Part shown: piece after piece, positions 1-11,328 of the stretch
Position numbering within the stretch: the stretch's first letter is position 1
Layout: each line of letters opens with the position of its first letter
Assembly: GCA_000827205.1 (NCBI GenBank)
Contig: KN832554.1
Coordinates: 3,617,815 to 3,681,814, forward strand
Direction: 5' to 3'
Length of the DNA stretch: 64,000 nt
Origin: Plicaturopsis crispa FD-325 SS-3
Taxonomy: Eukaryota; Basidiomycota; Agaricomycetes; Amylocorticiales; Amylocorticiaceae
Program-made: the position numbers and the translations under genes
Notes under the pieces: generated by a model
The model's database searches: none
What the model was told of the DNA's origin: nothing
Seen by the model: the letters and a program-made list of their open reading frames with translations, nothing else

Positions 1-1471
1 CTCGACCGCTTTCAAGACGCACTAAGACCTCGCCCAAATATCTCGTCTTGGTCGTCGCTCTGCTCTCTAGCCCTCTGCCTTCTCATCTTTGCTTTCTGTC
101 ATCATTCTCGTGTCCTTTGCATCTCCGGCCGGCGATCGAGTGTCCTGGCTGATTCGCTATCGTCTCTTGGTCCTGCTGCACTGTTCTGCCCTGGTCTCTG
201 GTCTATCCTCAAGGCGCAATATGATCTCATCCGAATTACTCGTTGTCTCTGCAACCCTTGGTATCCGTCCCTCTCTTGCTTTGTTCGCTTGTCGTCTCTC
301 TGTCCTCCTCGTCTGGCGAGTTGCTGCTGGCGCGTCTTCCGGGATCTTCTGGCTTCCAATGTCGTCTGGACTGTGTGCTCGTCTCTGCTTCGTATCTCTA
401 TCTCTTGTTGTTCTCGGGGATTCGCTTGGTCTTTCTAGCTGTTCTCTACTCATCTGGTTGCCTGGTATCCTCGTACGGCTGTGTCTACTGGTCTCAAAGA
501 CACCGTACATGCGGTTTCTCTTTCGTCGTATGAGGCCCTCTGCTCGATGTCCTCGTTACCGAACGATCGCAGTCTGGCAGATAGCTTGCAATATCCTTGG
601 CGTCCAACTTAGCGGCTCTTTTTCAAGCGCTGTCCTACAACTTGTTTCATTGACAGGGACTTTTCCTCCAGCCCATCTCGACGGTCGACCGGTAGGCGTG
701 CCCCTTCCTCGTCTCCATCACTCGTACTGAATCTGTTCTGTTTCTTTTACAGGTGACTCGTGGGTTGCCCCGTAAGTACCTCTTCCACATACTCCTTCCA
801 TCACAATGCTGACCTCCCTACACTTTCCCCAGTTCCTTCAGATTGTTTCTGTATGAGCGCGTGCAGTAGAGGGCCACTGCCGGCAGTAGATATTATATTG
901 GAGAATATTATATTGGAGACCTTTGCTGCCTCTGTCTGAATTGATACATGCCAGCGCTATGAATGTGTTTGCGGGATGACCTTTCGATGATGTTAAAACT
1001 TGAGAGCAACTTGAAAGAATGAAAGTTGATCTCAGATTATTATTCGTCGCTGAGTTTGAATTCTCTTTCTCCAAGTTCACGCACCGCTCATCTCAGACTT
1101 TCACTAACTCTCAGCGCTTCAGCCTCCTGCTGAGGTCGCTGAAACCTGCCTTGGTCTGCAACCTCGGGAACAACGCGTCAAAAGTGTATCCCGACCTAAG
1201 TCATAATCCACACTACACGCCAAACGGTGACCTCTTAGCCTTTCAGCGGACGACGCAACTGGTTTCTGTGAGTTCAGATGAACGCGCTCATCACATTTTG
1301 GTAGCATGTAATTGGACCACCAATACCCTTAAAACTTGCATCTGACATATGCATGTCACCATGCCATGCGGCGAATCGGTACTCCTTGTGTTAACGCCCG
1401 TTGTGCTGACCACCAGTATCATGATTATAGGTACTGAAAGGGCTCTAGCCAAATCTATCTCGCTATCCTGA
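1..1471. other. no recognised gene; A-poor stretch at left edge
   Basis: I recognise no gene here. Bases 1-730 are strikingly poor in A on the plus strand (mostly C, T and G), which keeps long frames open on both strands without any protein I can name, so I do not call them coding. A near-perfect direct repeat of about 15 bp (atattatattggaga) lies at about 889-918. The last few hundred bases should hold the promoter and 5' leader of the SWD1 gene that starts at 1472. Confidence 0.5.
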
Positions 1472-3318
1472 ATGTCTGCCGCTATGAATGACTCCTTGAG
1501 TACGTGCCTGCAGTCCCCTTGGTCTACTTTTTGATAGGTTTGCCCTACGGTATCTTACTGTTCGCACAGATCCCTATGCGAACCTAAGCACACCACCCAC
1601 GCGGATACAGTACTCTCTCTCGTCCGGCGCGTCCTTTGCGCGCTTCGACCCCTCTGGGCGTCTTATCGCAGCTGGACGCCCTGACGGCACTGCGATAATA
1701 TGGGATACCGATACCCGTGCGGCTGTACGCTGGCTAGAGGGCCATGTCAAAGGCGTTACATCTGTTGAGTGCGCCCATCCTCGTTCTTACGTAGTCATTT
1801 TTTCCGTCAAATTTTTGCTTTCAAGCAAGTCAACTGCTGATACGGAACAAAGACAGCTGGTCACGGAACTCGCGTTACGTTCTGACCTCGGGAAAGGACT
1901 GGAACGTCATCATCTGGGACCTCGCGAGTGCGTGTGATCCCCCGCAAAGGCATGCCACCGTACGGTTTGACGCACCCGTCGTCTCCGCGTCGTTCCATCC
2001 ACGCAATAGGTGAGTGGTGGTGTAGTTCTTGATCGTTTCCTTTGACTGAGTAGGGTCTTATGAGTCGTATCCTGCTCGTGTTACTTGGAACTGGGGAGGC
2101 ATACATCGTCGATTTGCGCAAAGAAACACGCGGACGCGTTGAGCTCGTCGAAATGCTCGATGAGGATGACGAGGATGAGAATGCGTCGACGCGGTAAGCC
2201 GTCCACCTCATTGCCTTATGCTGCATGCCCGTCGTAGATGCACATTCATCACACCGGAATGTCCATAGATCTGCGATGGTAGTTGCTGCATTCGAGCCCT
2301 CTGGAAGGCACGTATTCATTGGGACGGATGCAGGAAGTGTCCTCGTGTTCAACGCACGCGCGAAGCAGATGGTCGCCCGCCATCGCATCGCCGGTGCAGG
2401 CGCCATCAAGGCGCTCGTATTCGGAAAAAACGGCCGGTACGTACCCTCCTCGCTACAACCAGTCCGCAAGCCTTACTCATATCTGCGCAGCCGCCTTTGC
2501 ACGAACTCGACGGACCGCGTGCTGCGGCAATTCACACTCCCGTCTTACCCACCGCCGTCCGCGTCGCTCGCGTACATCGAGGCGCAGCTCGAGCCGACGC
2601 ACCGCTTCTCCGACCCTGTAAATCGCGTCGCTTGGGGCGCGGTCGGGTACAGCGCGGATGGCGAGTGGCTGGGCGCGGGCGCGAAGGGCGCGGGGCGTGG
2701 TGGCGTCAGCGTCTGGGCTGTCGGGGAGCGCGGTGGTGGTGCGTTCGAAGGCGACCTGGATGGCGGAAGGGAGGTCGTGGTAGACCTGCAGGTGTGTGTA
2801 TAGGATACTGACAGGCTCTCGTCGCTGCGGGGTCCTTGCTTATGCGCATGTGTGTGAACAGTGGCATCCGAAGAAGATTTCGTCCTTGGTGGCGACAACA
2901 TCGCACGGCGATGTGCACATATGGCATCTTCCGTCAACGGAGCGCTGGGGTGCGTTCGCCGGTGGCTTCGTGGAGGTGGACGAGAACGTCATATACGAGG
3001 AACGGGAGGATGAATTCGACATTGTGAGTGCTCAGCAAGGCAATCTTAACTGTAATTACTGACTATTGGCTCTTGTAGGAGGATGAATCGGAGTTAGCGC
3101 GGCGGAAGCTCAAAGCGGAGGAGGAGACTGTGGACGTGATGTCAGGCTCTTCCCCGCCGGCAGACGACATCGACGATCCGTTTTTGCATGAGGACCACGG
3201 GCACGGGTGGGGCGAAGAGGATGCGGAGGATGCTGCGTGGGCGGACGCGGAGAAGGAGGGCGATGGGGATGGAGACGAGTGGCATATGCGAGTGCTGATG
3301 GAGGACGACGGGGAGTGA
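1472..3318 (+). CDS. SWD1: COMPASS complex WD40 subunit Swd1 (RbBP5 homologue)
   Basis: Scaffold subunit of the COMPASS/Set1 complex that methylates histone H3 lysine 4 in the nucleus. Eight exons (1472-1499, 1570-1768, 1857-2009, 2065-2193, 2269-2436, 2491-2791, 2862-3023, 3079-3318) join in frame to 459 aa. The N-terminus reads MSAAMNDSLNPYANL, close to the start of yeast Swd1. WD repeats follow (SGKDWNVIIWDL, GTDAGSVLVF). The segment WHPKKISSLV and the tail ENVIYEEREDEFDI match the conserved RbBP5/Swd1 C-terminal hinge. The last 70 residues are acidic and low-complexity. The start is the only ATG whose short exon splices in phase into the conserved N-terminus. Family assignment is firm; exon 4 and 5 acceptors were chosen by frame. 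Confidence 0.93.
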
Positions 3319-3801
3319 TGCTTGCTTGTTCATTATCGGTCACCGTTTTGCTTGTCCCCCGCTTATTTTGCTCAATGCTTGTATCTTTCATCAACCTTGT
3401 CTCGAAAATTTCCACCACAGCGTAGTTTGAGATCCCTTAGCGTGAACCCATTGACCGAACTACAGAAGGGAGTGAACTCTTATCGTAATGTCTATTGGAT
3501 CCAATGAAGGCATTGCATGTACTCTTATCAGTGTATACACGGCATGAACATAGGGGGCACGGGGTGGAGTAGGTTACAATGGTCGATTATCGGGTGGGGG
3601 TGGCGCAATAAAGGGTGTCTTGGAGGTGTATATAAGGGTGAATGTATGTACCGGGGGCAGCAGACGAGTTCGACAGAAACAGAGCCATGATGAAGGCAAG
3701 CAGATAATGAGGGAATAAGATGCGATGCGATGCGAGGACGAATGTGACAGAGCAACGAAGGGGGGAAGCAGATGTACGACGCGGGCAGCAGCAGGAGGGT
3801 C
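3319..3801. other. convergent 3' flanks
   Basis: Lies between the 3' ends of SWD1 (+) and the cyclin gene (-). I see only G-rich low-complexity DNA on the plus strand around 3540-3780 and no supported gene. Confidence 0.6.
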
Positions 3802-5453
3802 CTAAGGGCTTGACATACGTGCGTCCAGTTCCTCCGTGTGTTGCGCCTCCTCGCCGCGGGGTGTCACGGGCCCGCGCTCCGGGGTCATATCCCCATCGCC
3901 GGTTCCTTTCCCCTTATCTTCGTCCCGCTCGCGCCGCTCCATATCCTCGTCGTTATCGTGCTCGTCCCCACTGAGCGCGACACTGCTCGAGCTGCAACTA
4001 CTGCTCGCGCGCGACCCCGCGGGCCGTATTGTAGGCTCGTCGTCCGTCGTATCCCCGCCCTCGGTCTCGGTCTCGATCTCCGTCTCTGCGTCACTCTGAT
4101 CGTCCTGTTCATGTGCCGATGTCGAAGACGTTGAAGAGGTCGAGGACGCAGAATGCGTGATGGGTGGTTGCGCGAATGATGCAGATGGCGTCTTGCTTCC
4201 CGCAGGAGCGTGATCGCGGACTAAGGTAGGAGCTGGCGCAGAGGCATATGCGGAAGGTGGAGGAGGGTCTGACGCTATGCTTCCGCCGTATGCGTCAAAC
4301 GCACCCATCGCGCGCATGGCCGTCGTGGACGCAGCGGGACCCGAAGAAGGCTGAGTTGAGGACGGGGAAGACGGCGGATGCGAGTGGGAGAAGAGGATTA
4401 ACTGCTCAGCATAGCGTTGCATCTCCGCGGTCGATATGACGAGCGTAAAGTTGTTGAGGAGGAGAAATTGTATCTCTAATGCATTAAGCTCAGCTTGTGG
4501 CAAGCCACCGACCTAAATCACTCGAGTTCGTCAATGGCCGAGGAAAGGCAACAGATTCAAAGAGCACGCACCTTCGCATACCGCGAGTTCGTGTAGAACA
4601 CATCGCTGAAAAACTTGCTTGCAACCGTGACTCCTGCGATGACGAGCCTGTGCACATTGTAGCTATCGATCACAAAAGCTCGGCCGGTGGCCTTCTCGCA
4701 CAATGCCGACATGCGATCGAAGTAGACGAGCAGAGCCAGGAAGACTTCGTTCGTGGTCGGGCAGTACTTAAGGATACGAAGGAGGTACGACTCCAGGGAG
4801 ATCGTAGGGACGTTGCGCGCATGAAAGGAGAGGGTCGATGAGGGAGAGGCAAACGACTTGCGCGACGCTGTCGTCAGAGTCTGCCATATTGGCGGACGGG
4901 GTACGTTCGGGCCATCGAGAGGAGGCGCCTCAGCGGATGGAGAAGATGCGCTTGATGAAGCTGTAGATGTGGGTAATGCATCGTTGGTGGCTGCGATTTG
5001 AGTGAGGAGAGAGGCGAGGAGGCGCAGGAGGTCGGTGGAGGGGTACGAGTGGATGTCAAACTCTGATGCCGATGGCGCGTTAGAGATAGGTGCTGGGACC
5101 ACCGTTTCCGTTGGGACGGGTGCGGGAGGAGGCAGCGGTGATGGACTAGGTGGGTGCGACTTGAAAGTTGACGCTGATGCTGGCGCCGCTGACGATGATG
5201 GTGCAGCCGCCTGCTTTGGCTGCGTAGCGCTGTTCTGTCTACTGCTCGACGGCAAAGACGACGACGAGGAAGATGCGGCGGCGGTAGTTGGAGCCGTTGT
5301 ATTCGCGCCCGTGCTGGACGAGGAAGACAGATGATGATGCGATTTTCGCTGTCTGTTCGCTGGGCGCGCGGCTGTTGTCGTTGAAGAGGAAGCTGAAGCA
5401 GGTCTATGGGGCCCTTCAGACGTATGTTGGAGCGGATGTACGAGCGCTAGCAT
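3802..5453 (-). CDS. PHO80-like cyclin
   Basis: Regulatory subunit of a Pho85-type cyclin-dependent kinase. Two exons (5453-4572 and 4512-3802, 59-nt intron) give 530 aa. The first ~190 residues are a Ser/Ala/Pro-rich disordered tail. The cyclin box then shows the Pho80/Pcl signature: SLESYLLRILKYCP, EVFLALLVYFDRM, and ASKFFSDVFYTNSRYAKVGG across the intron, ending with LPQAELNALEIQFL. Another ~180 residues of Ser- and acid-rich low complexity follow. The ATG at 5453 is the first in-frame ATG. PHO80/PCL type is sure; which family member is not. Confidence 0.88.
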
Positions 5454-5651
5454 CGAAACGGAAAGGCGACAATTGTGAATGCGAGGAGAACTTGTAGAAA
5501 TTGAAGGAGAAGAAGCCAAGTGTGGCGAAATTATTGCAAGACGTCGAAAGACTTGAGCCGTTTGTAACCGTGGGAAACACAGGTCCTATCAACAATGTAC
5601 TGTAACCGTTTTGTCTTCTCGCCATCTTTCCATCGCCATATCGCACTGCCT

Positions 5652-8385
5652 TTATTCTCGCAGCTGCAACGTCTGTGCTAGGGTCTTTGCGATACGCCCA
5701 GCTCGTCGGCGCAGGCGGTGCGCGTCGTGCTGCGGAATGTTATCCAACTTCGACAGCTGCTTTAGCGTGTCTGGGAGGCGCGCATCCTGTACTCGTATGG
5801 TCTAATGAGCACTTTATTGCATGTCTCGAGGGATCAGATGCTACGCACCCTGATAGTCTCTTCAGTCAAGTCTTCTAGGGCGTTGTCGATCTCCGCTAGC
5901 GTTTCGCTGATGTTTTGAAGTCCCTACAGTGTCGATAAATAGTAAGCGACTCGGAACTGACCCGAACTTTAGAAACGAAATTACCTCGGAGGTCACTTTT
6001 ACCTTGCCTTTGACCAGGGTCCGCAAGGTCGCGTCCCAGCGCTCGACCTTGTCAACCCAGTTTGTGTCCTCATTGCGCAAAGGTATGTCTTCGTCTCTCT
6101 CAGATGAATCTTCGTGCGAAGGTGTCTGACTTGCGCCGCTTTCAGAGGAATCCCGACCATGGTGCGTAACGCGTGTCGCATCTCCTGAGCCACGCGCACG
6201 GACCGCCTGCAAGAGCGTCAGCTGAAAAGATCATTGTGAAGTAATGTCACATTACATTCGGTCTCCCTCCCGCCCCTCGCGCGAGATCCCCCGGCCCGAA
6301 CATCTCCTCCAAGCGTTCCGCGAACATCGCCGCGCGTCCTTGGTCAGGCCGCGCGACGTGAACTCTGCCTCTAGCACCATTCTCGCGAAGCTCCTCCCCA
6401 CTTCTGACCGCCGCCGTCTCGACTCTCTCATCCTCAAATTCGCAAACGCGGCCCTCGAGCAAAAATCGGACGTTCCACGGGCGGCGTCTCGACTCGAGCG
6501 GCATGGGCGCCTCCCCGCCGGTGATGGGGCGCGCCTCGAGCTCGGCGTCGATTTCCTCCTGCGCGGTCGTCCACGATTTCGCCCTGTCCGCAGCCCTCGG
6601 GCGCATTCTCGCACTCGGTCCCTCTGGAGTGGTCGACCCTTCGCTGGCCTCATCCTCGTCGTCCGAAGACGCGACTCTCCTACGCTTCGAGTTCGTGCTG
6701 ACGGCGTACCGGATTACACGAGTGGCTGGCGCTGCGGTGTCGTCATGGGCGACGGTGGTCCTCGCGTCCAAACCGGTTCGCGTTTCGCCCGCGTCGTGTT
6801 GTCGCAAGCGCAACTCCCGCCCGTCCGGTCCGTCTGGCGTGGTCGATCCCTTGTCCTCATCCCCGTCTGAGGATGCGACTCTCCTGCGCTTTGAGTTTGT
6901 GCTAACGGCGTATCGGGGCACACGAGCGGCACGTGCTACGATGTCGTCATGCGCATATGCGCCCACCGCATCCGAGCCCGTTCGCGTTTCGCCCACATCG
7001 TGCTGTCGTAGGCGCAACTCCCGTTCGCTTCGTTTCTCTGGCGTGGCCGATCCCTCGCCAGCCCCATCCTCGTCGTCCGAAGACGCGGATCTCCTGCGCT
7101 TCTCGTGTATGCTAACAGCGTACCGGGGCACCCTCGCGGCCGGCGCTACGGCGCCGTTATGCACGAAGGTGGCGGCTAAGACGCTCGCTAGCGAGGCGCC
7201 TGCCTTTGGCTGTGCGTTGCTGCCTGCCTTTGGCTGCGCGTTGCTGCTTGCCTTTGGCTGCGCGTCGCCACCTGCCTTTGGCTGCGCGCTGCCGCTCGCC
7301 TGCGGATGCGCATCGCCGCCCGGGACTGCAATGCGAGCCCGCGGCGGTGGCGGTACGATAACGCCATCAAACACCGTGCGCCGTCCGAAAACAGACTCAT
7401 CGCTTGCTGCTACGGAGAAGGATGTCACCGAAGACGGCGGCGCTACCGCCGGCTCGGACGCGGGCACGGAATCGGTGGCGGATCCACTCCGAGTCGACGG
7501 GGGTGCGGGGATGGATAGATAGTGGCGCAAGTGCCGCGATGGGTGGATGCGCGATGGGTGGATGCGCGATGGGTGGATGCGCGTGGTGTCGCGGTGGGTG
7601 AATTTTGCCAAATCGATCGCCGTGGGAGTCACGCGGGGATTCTCCGCGTCTTGTCCGAGTCGCGCGACCTCCCTGCTCGGGCTGTCAACCGCGTTCAAGG
7701 GCCGGGATCCGCCGCGGGGTTTCCTCGCGGGTATGAGGACTCCGTCGAAGAGGTATTTCCGCTTCTTTAGTCTGGGAATGGGGATGGTAATGGAGGGTGC
7801 TGGGGTGCTTTGCAGGGCTGAGGAACTGATCCTCCAACGCTCTAGATCTGTTTTCGGGTCACTGTTATGGGCATTTGGGCCAGTAGGTCCATGAGGATGG
7901 GGAGCATTGCTTTGTTGTTTTGAGGGAGTTGGTTCTGGTGAGTGTCCCGGAATAGGTGAGTGGGGTATCTCTGTGAGTCCTTTGATGTGAGGTGATGATG
8001 GAGCTGTGGATGTGAGCTCATCGACCTCATCTTCACCCTGATATGACTCTTCTGGATCAGACTCTGCAACTTCGGACAGTGCTTTCCAGGAAGGAAGATC
8101 CTGAGCACCAGGGGGTGGTGTACTGGATGGTTAATTATGGTGAGTACATGTATTGGTTGATGTGCTGAATGTTGTGAGCCCACCATTGTGCTCGTGTATT
8201 CATACTGGTCGCCTCTGTGTTGCGCTCAACATTGGGATATGTCTGAGAGTGGTGTTCTTCCAAATCATCCTCAGAGTCTGGGATAATGTCGTTATACTCT
8301 TTTCCAAGTTGCGCTACAGAGTGATGTCGCTCCTATCTCAATACCGGATAGGATGAAGGGTGAACAGTGATAAAGCACATACCAT
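5652..8385 (-). CDS. internally repeated, mostly disordered protein with a helical C-terminal domain
   Basis: Family not recognised. Proposed exons: 8385-8383 (ATG alone), 8332-8148, 8122-6256, 6221-5985, 5923-5849, 5801-5652, giving about 838 aa in one frame. The N-terminus is acidic (NDIIPDSEDDLEEHH). The middle holds three kinds of tandem repeat: IHPSR x3, QPKAGSNA-type x5, and about 70-residue units x2.6, each with RVPRYAVS, a KRRR basic patch and an ASSDDEDE acidic patch. The last ~130 residues, from LTLLQAVRARG, lose the repeats and look helical. They resemble the TFIIS N-terminal/LEDGF-IBD fold (LPDTLKQLSKLDNIP), which would suggest chromatin-linked transcription; that is inference. 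The intron between exons 2 and 3 is uncertain: 25 nt as drawn, or 63 nt if an upstream in-phase donor is used. The 34-nt intron at 6222-6255 is also short. Confidence 0.6.
6590..7134 (-). repeat. about 210-bp coding tandem repeats
   Basis: Units run 7134-6925 (70 codons), 6924-6721 (68 codons) and 6720 to about 6590 (partial). Each begins with RVPRYAVS or RVIRYAVS, then a KRRR patch and SSD/E acidic residues; the two complete units end ELRLRQHD.GETRTG. Confidence 0.85.
7199..7318 (-). repeat. five 24-bp coding tandem repeats
   Basis: Five adjacent 24-bp units, plus-strand core tgcctttggctgcgcg, encode QPKAGSNA-like octapeptides within the repeat protein. The fifth unit is diverged. Confidence 0.85.
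7538..7583 (-). repeat. three 15-bp coding tandem repeats
   Basis: Three near-identical copies of gatgggtggatgcgc encode IHPSR three times on the minus strand. Confidence 0.9.
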
Positions 8386-10081
8386 GGTGTGGTTTTGAGT
8401 GAGATGGAGTCATTGTTGCGATAGGATTGGTTACACCTATTGAAATGGCATTGGTACACAAGACACAAAGTGCAGTCAAACTGGAAGATACCTTTGAGGT
8501 GAGATGTAGACGATGAGACCAATGTGGGGAGGAGAGTGCCACTATCCTTGAAGAATGAGGTGCGCAAAAATAAGGAAAAATGTGAAAGAATAATGGACCA
8601 AAGATGGCATAGGATGTATCCCTCCTTACCTGATGATGTGCGCTCAAGAAAATGCTATGTCTTGTATTGTATGAGAATACTGAGGAAAACAGTCAGATTA
8701 CAATGAAAAGCATAGGGAAAGACAGGGATGATGGAACTCTTTGTACCAACAAGGTGATACTGGAATGGATGAAAGGCCAAAAGAGAAAGATCATTGGGCG
8801 CGTTGCGCGACTTACTATAAGCTATTTGGACACTCCAGAAGGTATGGAAAGTGGTATTATGAAGAGAAGATAGTGCACAGAAGAGTGGTTATTCAAGCAG
8901 AGGATGGAGGGCACAAGGAGCACAACAGTCAAAGGGCAAGGGAAATGGAAAATCGAACGCTTTGTTATTTATTTGTGTTTATCCTTATTGACTGTTGTGG
9001 GTCCAAGAGTCCGCTTTCGAGATTCTGAGCCCAGACCACCTTTTGTTTGTTGGTATTTATGCCAGCAGGGAAAACCTCGGAGTCTCCTTTTGTCTCTATA
9101 CAGCCATCTAGGTTGCTGTGAAGATTTCTGTGAAGGTGAGTGCTCTAAATCTATCCCAAGGATGCTTATCTGTCTTTCCTTCTATGTTCATAGGTGATTT
9201 TTGCGATTTTTTCTGCCTTTTTGTCCATCCTAATATGCTTATATATGCTTATAATAGGTTATAATAGGTTATATATGGAGCTGACCCTCTTTACTCACCT
9301 CCAATCACCCTGTATCTTTTAGGTGACTTACTTCGGACTCCAGCTGTCTAATACATGAAGCCTAGTGCTACAGAGAAGATGCTCTAGGCTGATAGGATCA
9401 TGTAGAAAGATGACATTAGGCCACCAGCTGAAACACTGGTGCATGCTGTCCATCATGCATATGAAATGGCTGGGATACATGCTTTTTCTCTCTGTATTGT
9501 TGATAGATGAATGCTATCAGCCTCGGAGTTTGTGGCTGCCCAGGGTTGAGTATGCACTGGGACCCTCAGATGCTCATGGCACCTTCAAAAGAAAATTCCG
9601 ATATTTTTCGCATTTTTCAGCTATTTTACCCAGGTAAACAATGTTGAATTTCTATCCTTTATTCAAAGAAAGTGTGTCCTCATGATCCTCGCATTTTTCT
9701 AGCTGCCTAGGTGCTGTAAAATGTGAGGTTTGCTCCCAATTTCGTGTTCAGAGGCGCGTACCACGTGACTTTGATTTGAGGTCATATGACATTACCTTTT
9801 CGGTTGCAGCGCGCGCTGATCTTTCGAGCGCAAGACTTCACTTCTTCAGTTTATAAAAATCTAGCTTGCACGAAATTATTCGAGGAATCGTCTTTGCCAT
9901 TTCCGAAAATGAGGTCAACGCGACGCAAAGACGACGCGCGGTGACGTCCGGAGAAGTGCCACTGCGGGGCTTGTGGAAACAGGGCTTGCGGAAACGCAAG
10001 CTTGTCGATTTTTTTCGGTTTAAAAGACCATAGCTTGGTATAGGTGGGGCTTCATTCGTCCCGACGCCTTCGTATCCCAAC
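8386..10081. other. AT-richer stretch without recognised gene
   Basis: About 1.4 kb up to ~9750 is AT-richer than its neighbours. The plus strand carries two intron-like sequences (a gtgagt donor near 9136 with a catag acceptor near 9192; a ttttag acceptor near 9321), but I cannot join them into a protein. Short direct repeats (ataataggtt twice near 9250-9270) are present. It could be a decayed element or a long intergenic region; I see no terminal repeats. From ~9750 it becomes the promoter of the downstream dehydrogenase. Confidence 0.45.
9762..9860 (+). promoter_or_regulatory. promoter elements upstream of the SDR gene
   Basis: CACGTG (E-box) lies at 9762-9767, a perfect 10-bp palindrome gtcatatgac at 9781-9790, and a TATA-like tttataaaaa at about 9850. 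They sit 220-320 bp before the ATG at 10082. A role in regulation is inference from motif and position. Confidence 0.45.
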
Positions 10082-11328
10082 ATGTCTGCCGAAGATATCA
10101 TCACCGCGTATTCTGTTGCTGTTCCGAAGGCACAGAAACAGTCGCTCCCGGGATTGGACAAAGACATCAAGCGTTCGTGTTTCTTATTTTCACCGGCGCG
10201 CAGGGAAACTTATCGTGTTTTTTGTACTAGCCGGCGTTGAATACACCAAGCAAGAAGTCTGGGATGACAATGGAAAGCCAACTCTGCGAGAGTACGTTGG
10301 CAGTAACAAGTAAGTCATCTCTCATCCCCACAACCCCAACAGGAAGCTAACGATATCGCGCCGAAGATTGCACGGAAAAACGGCGCTGATCACGGGAGGC
10401 GACAGCGGTATCGGCCGCGCCGCTGCTATCATGTTCGCGCGCGAGGGCGCGCGGGGCATCTCGATCGTCTACCTGCCACAGGAAGAGCCCGACGCGAAGG
10501 ACGCGAAAGCCCTCATCGAGGCTTCGGGCGCGCAGGTGCTCCTTCTCCCGGCGGACCTCATGGACGAGAATAACTGCAAGGCCGTCGTCGACAAGCATAT
10601 CGCGCGGTTCGAGACGCTCAATGTCCTCGTGAATAACGCGTCGAAACAGATGTGCGTACTCTATTTATTTAGGAGCGGGAGGAGGATGCGCAAGGATTGA
10701 TACGTGATGCTGGACGCAGCATGTGCGAGAAGTTCGAGGAGATCGACTTGGAGAACGTGAAGAGCACATTCCAGTCGAACATCGTGCAGATGTTCGCCGT
10801 CACGAAGTTCGCGCTGCCGCACCTCAAGCGCGGCGCGAGCATCATCAACACCACATCCGTCACGTCCGTCAAGGGGTCCGTATCTATGGGTGTGTCCTGC
10901 GTCCCCCCATTACACCTTAACGCGTACCGTGCGTCGTCCCTTCCTTAAGTTTTGACACGGCGTCATGACAGTCGACTACAGCGCCACAAAAGGCGCCATC
11001 TCCACCTTCACGCGCTCCCTCGCCCTCCAACTCGCGCCCCGGGGCATCCGCGTCAACGCCATCGCCCCCGGGCCAGTGATCACCGCGCTCCAGGCCGCCA
11101 GCCGGTCCGCGGAGGACATGGATGGTCTTGGGGTGGGGCTGCCGCTGCATGGGAGGGCGGCGCAGCCGGCGGAGTTGGGCGTGGCGTATGTGTTTTTGGC
11201 GTCGGCGGACGCGAATGTGATGACGGGGGCGGTGGTGCATATCAACAGTGAGTACTTGAGTGCTTGTTTTTCGTCAAAACGTTGTGCTTACATTCAATTC
11301 AGATGGGCAGCATGTTGGGGGGTCGTGA
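10082..11328 (+). CDS. short-chain dehydrogenase/reductase (YhxC/YghA type)
   Basis: NAD(P)-dependent oxidoreductase of the classical SDR family, probably cytosolic; substrate unknown. Six exons (10082-10172, 10231-10309, 10367-10651, 10720-10889, 10972-11247, 11303-11328) give 308 aa. The cofactor motif TGGDSGIG is at residues 66-73, NNASKQI is the active-site strand, and YSATK places the catalytic Tyr at 211 and Lys at 215. It ends NGQHVGGS. The N-terminal segment of about 50 residues before the Rossmann fold (QEVWDDNGKPTLREYVGS) is typical of the bacterial-like glucose/alcohol dehydrogenase subgroup. The intron-1 donor is GTTCGT. Confidence 0.92.

Noticed and set aside
89-730. Long open frame on the plus strand, with two more on the minus strand
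   Set aside because: Composition is A-poor throughout, which removes stop codons by itself; no domain, no codon pattern and no plausible start context.
6503-7522. Long plus-strand frame opposite the repeat protein
   Set aside because: It is the antisense shadow of the repeated minus-strand exon, whose repeats conserve the minus-strand reading.
8741-9028. Plus-strand frame rich in charged residues (YYKLFGHSRRYGKWYYEEK)
   Set aside because: Could be a remnant of a gene, but it has no start in context, no matching exons and no family I recognise; left inside the AT-rich region entry.
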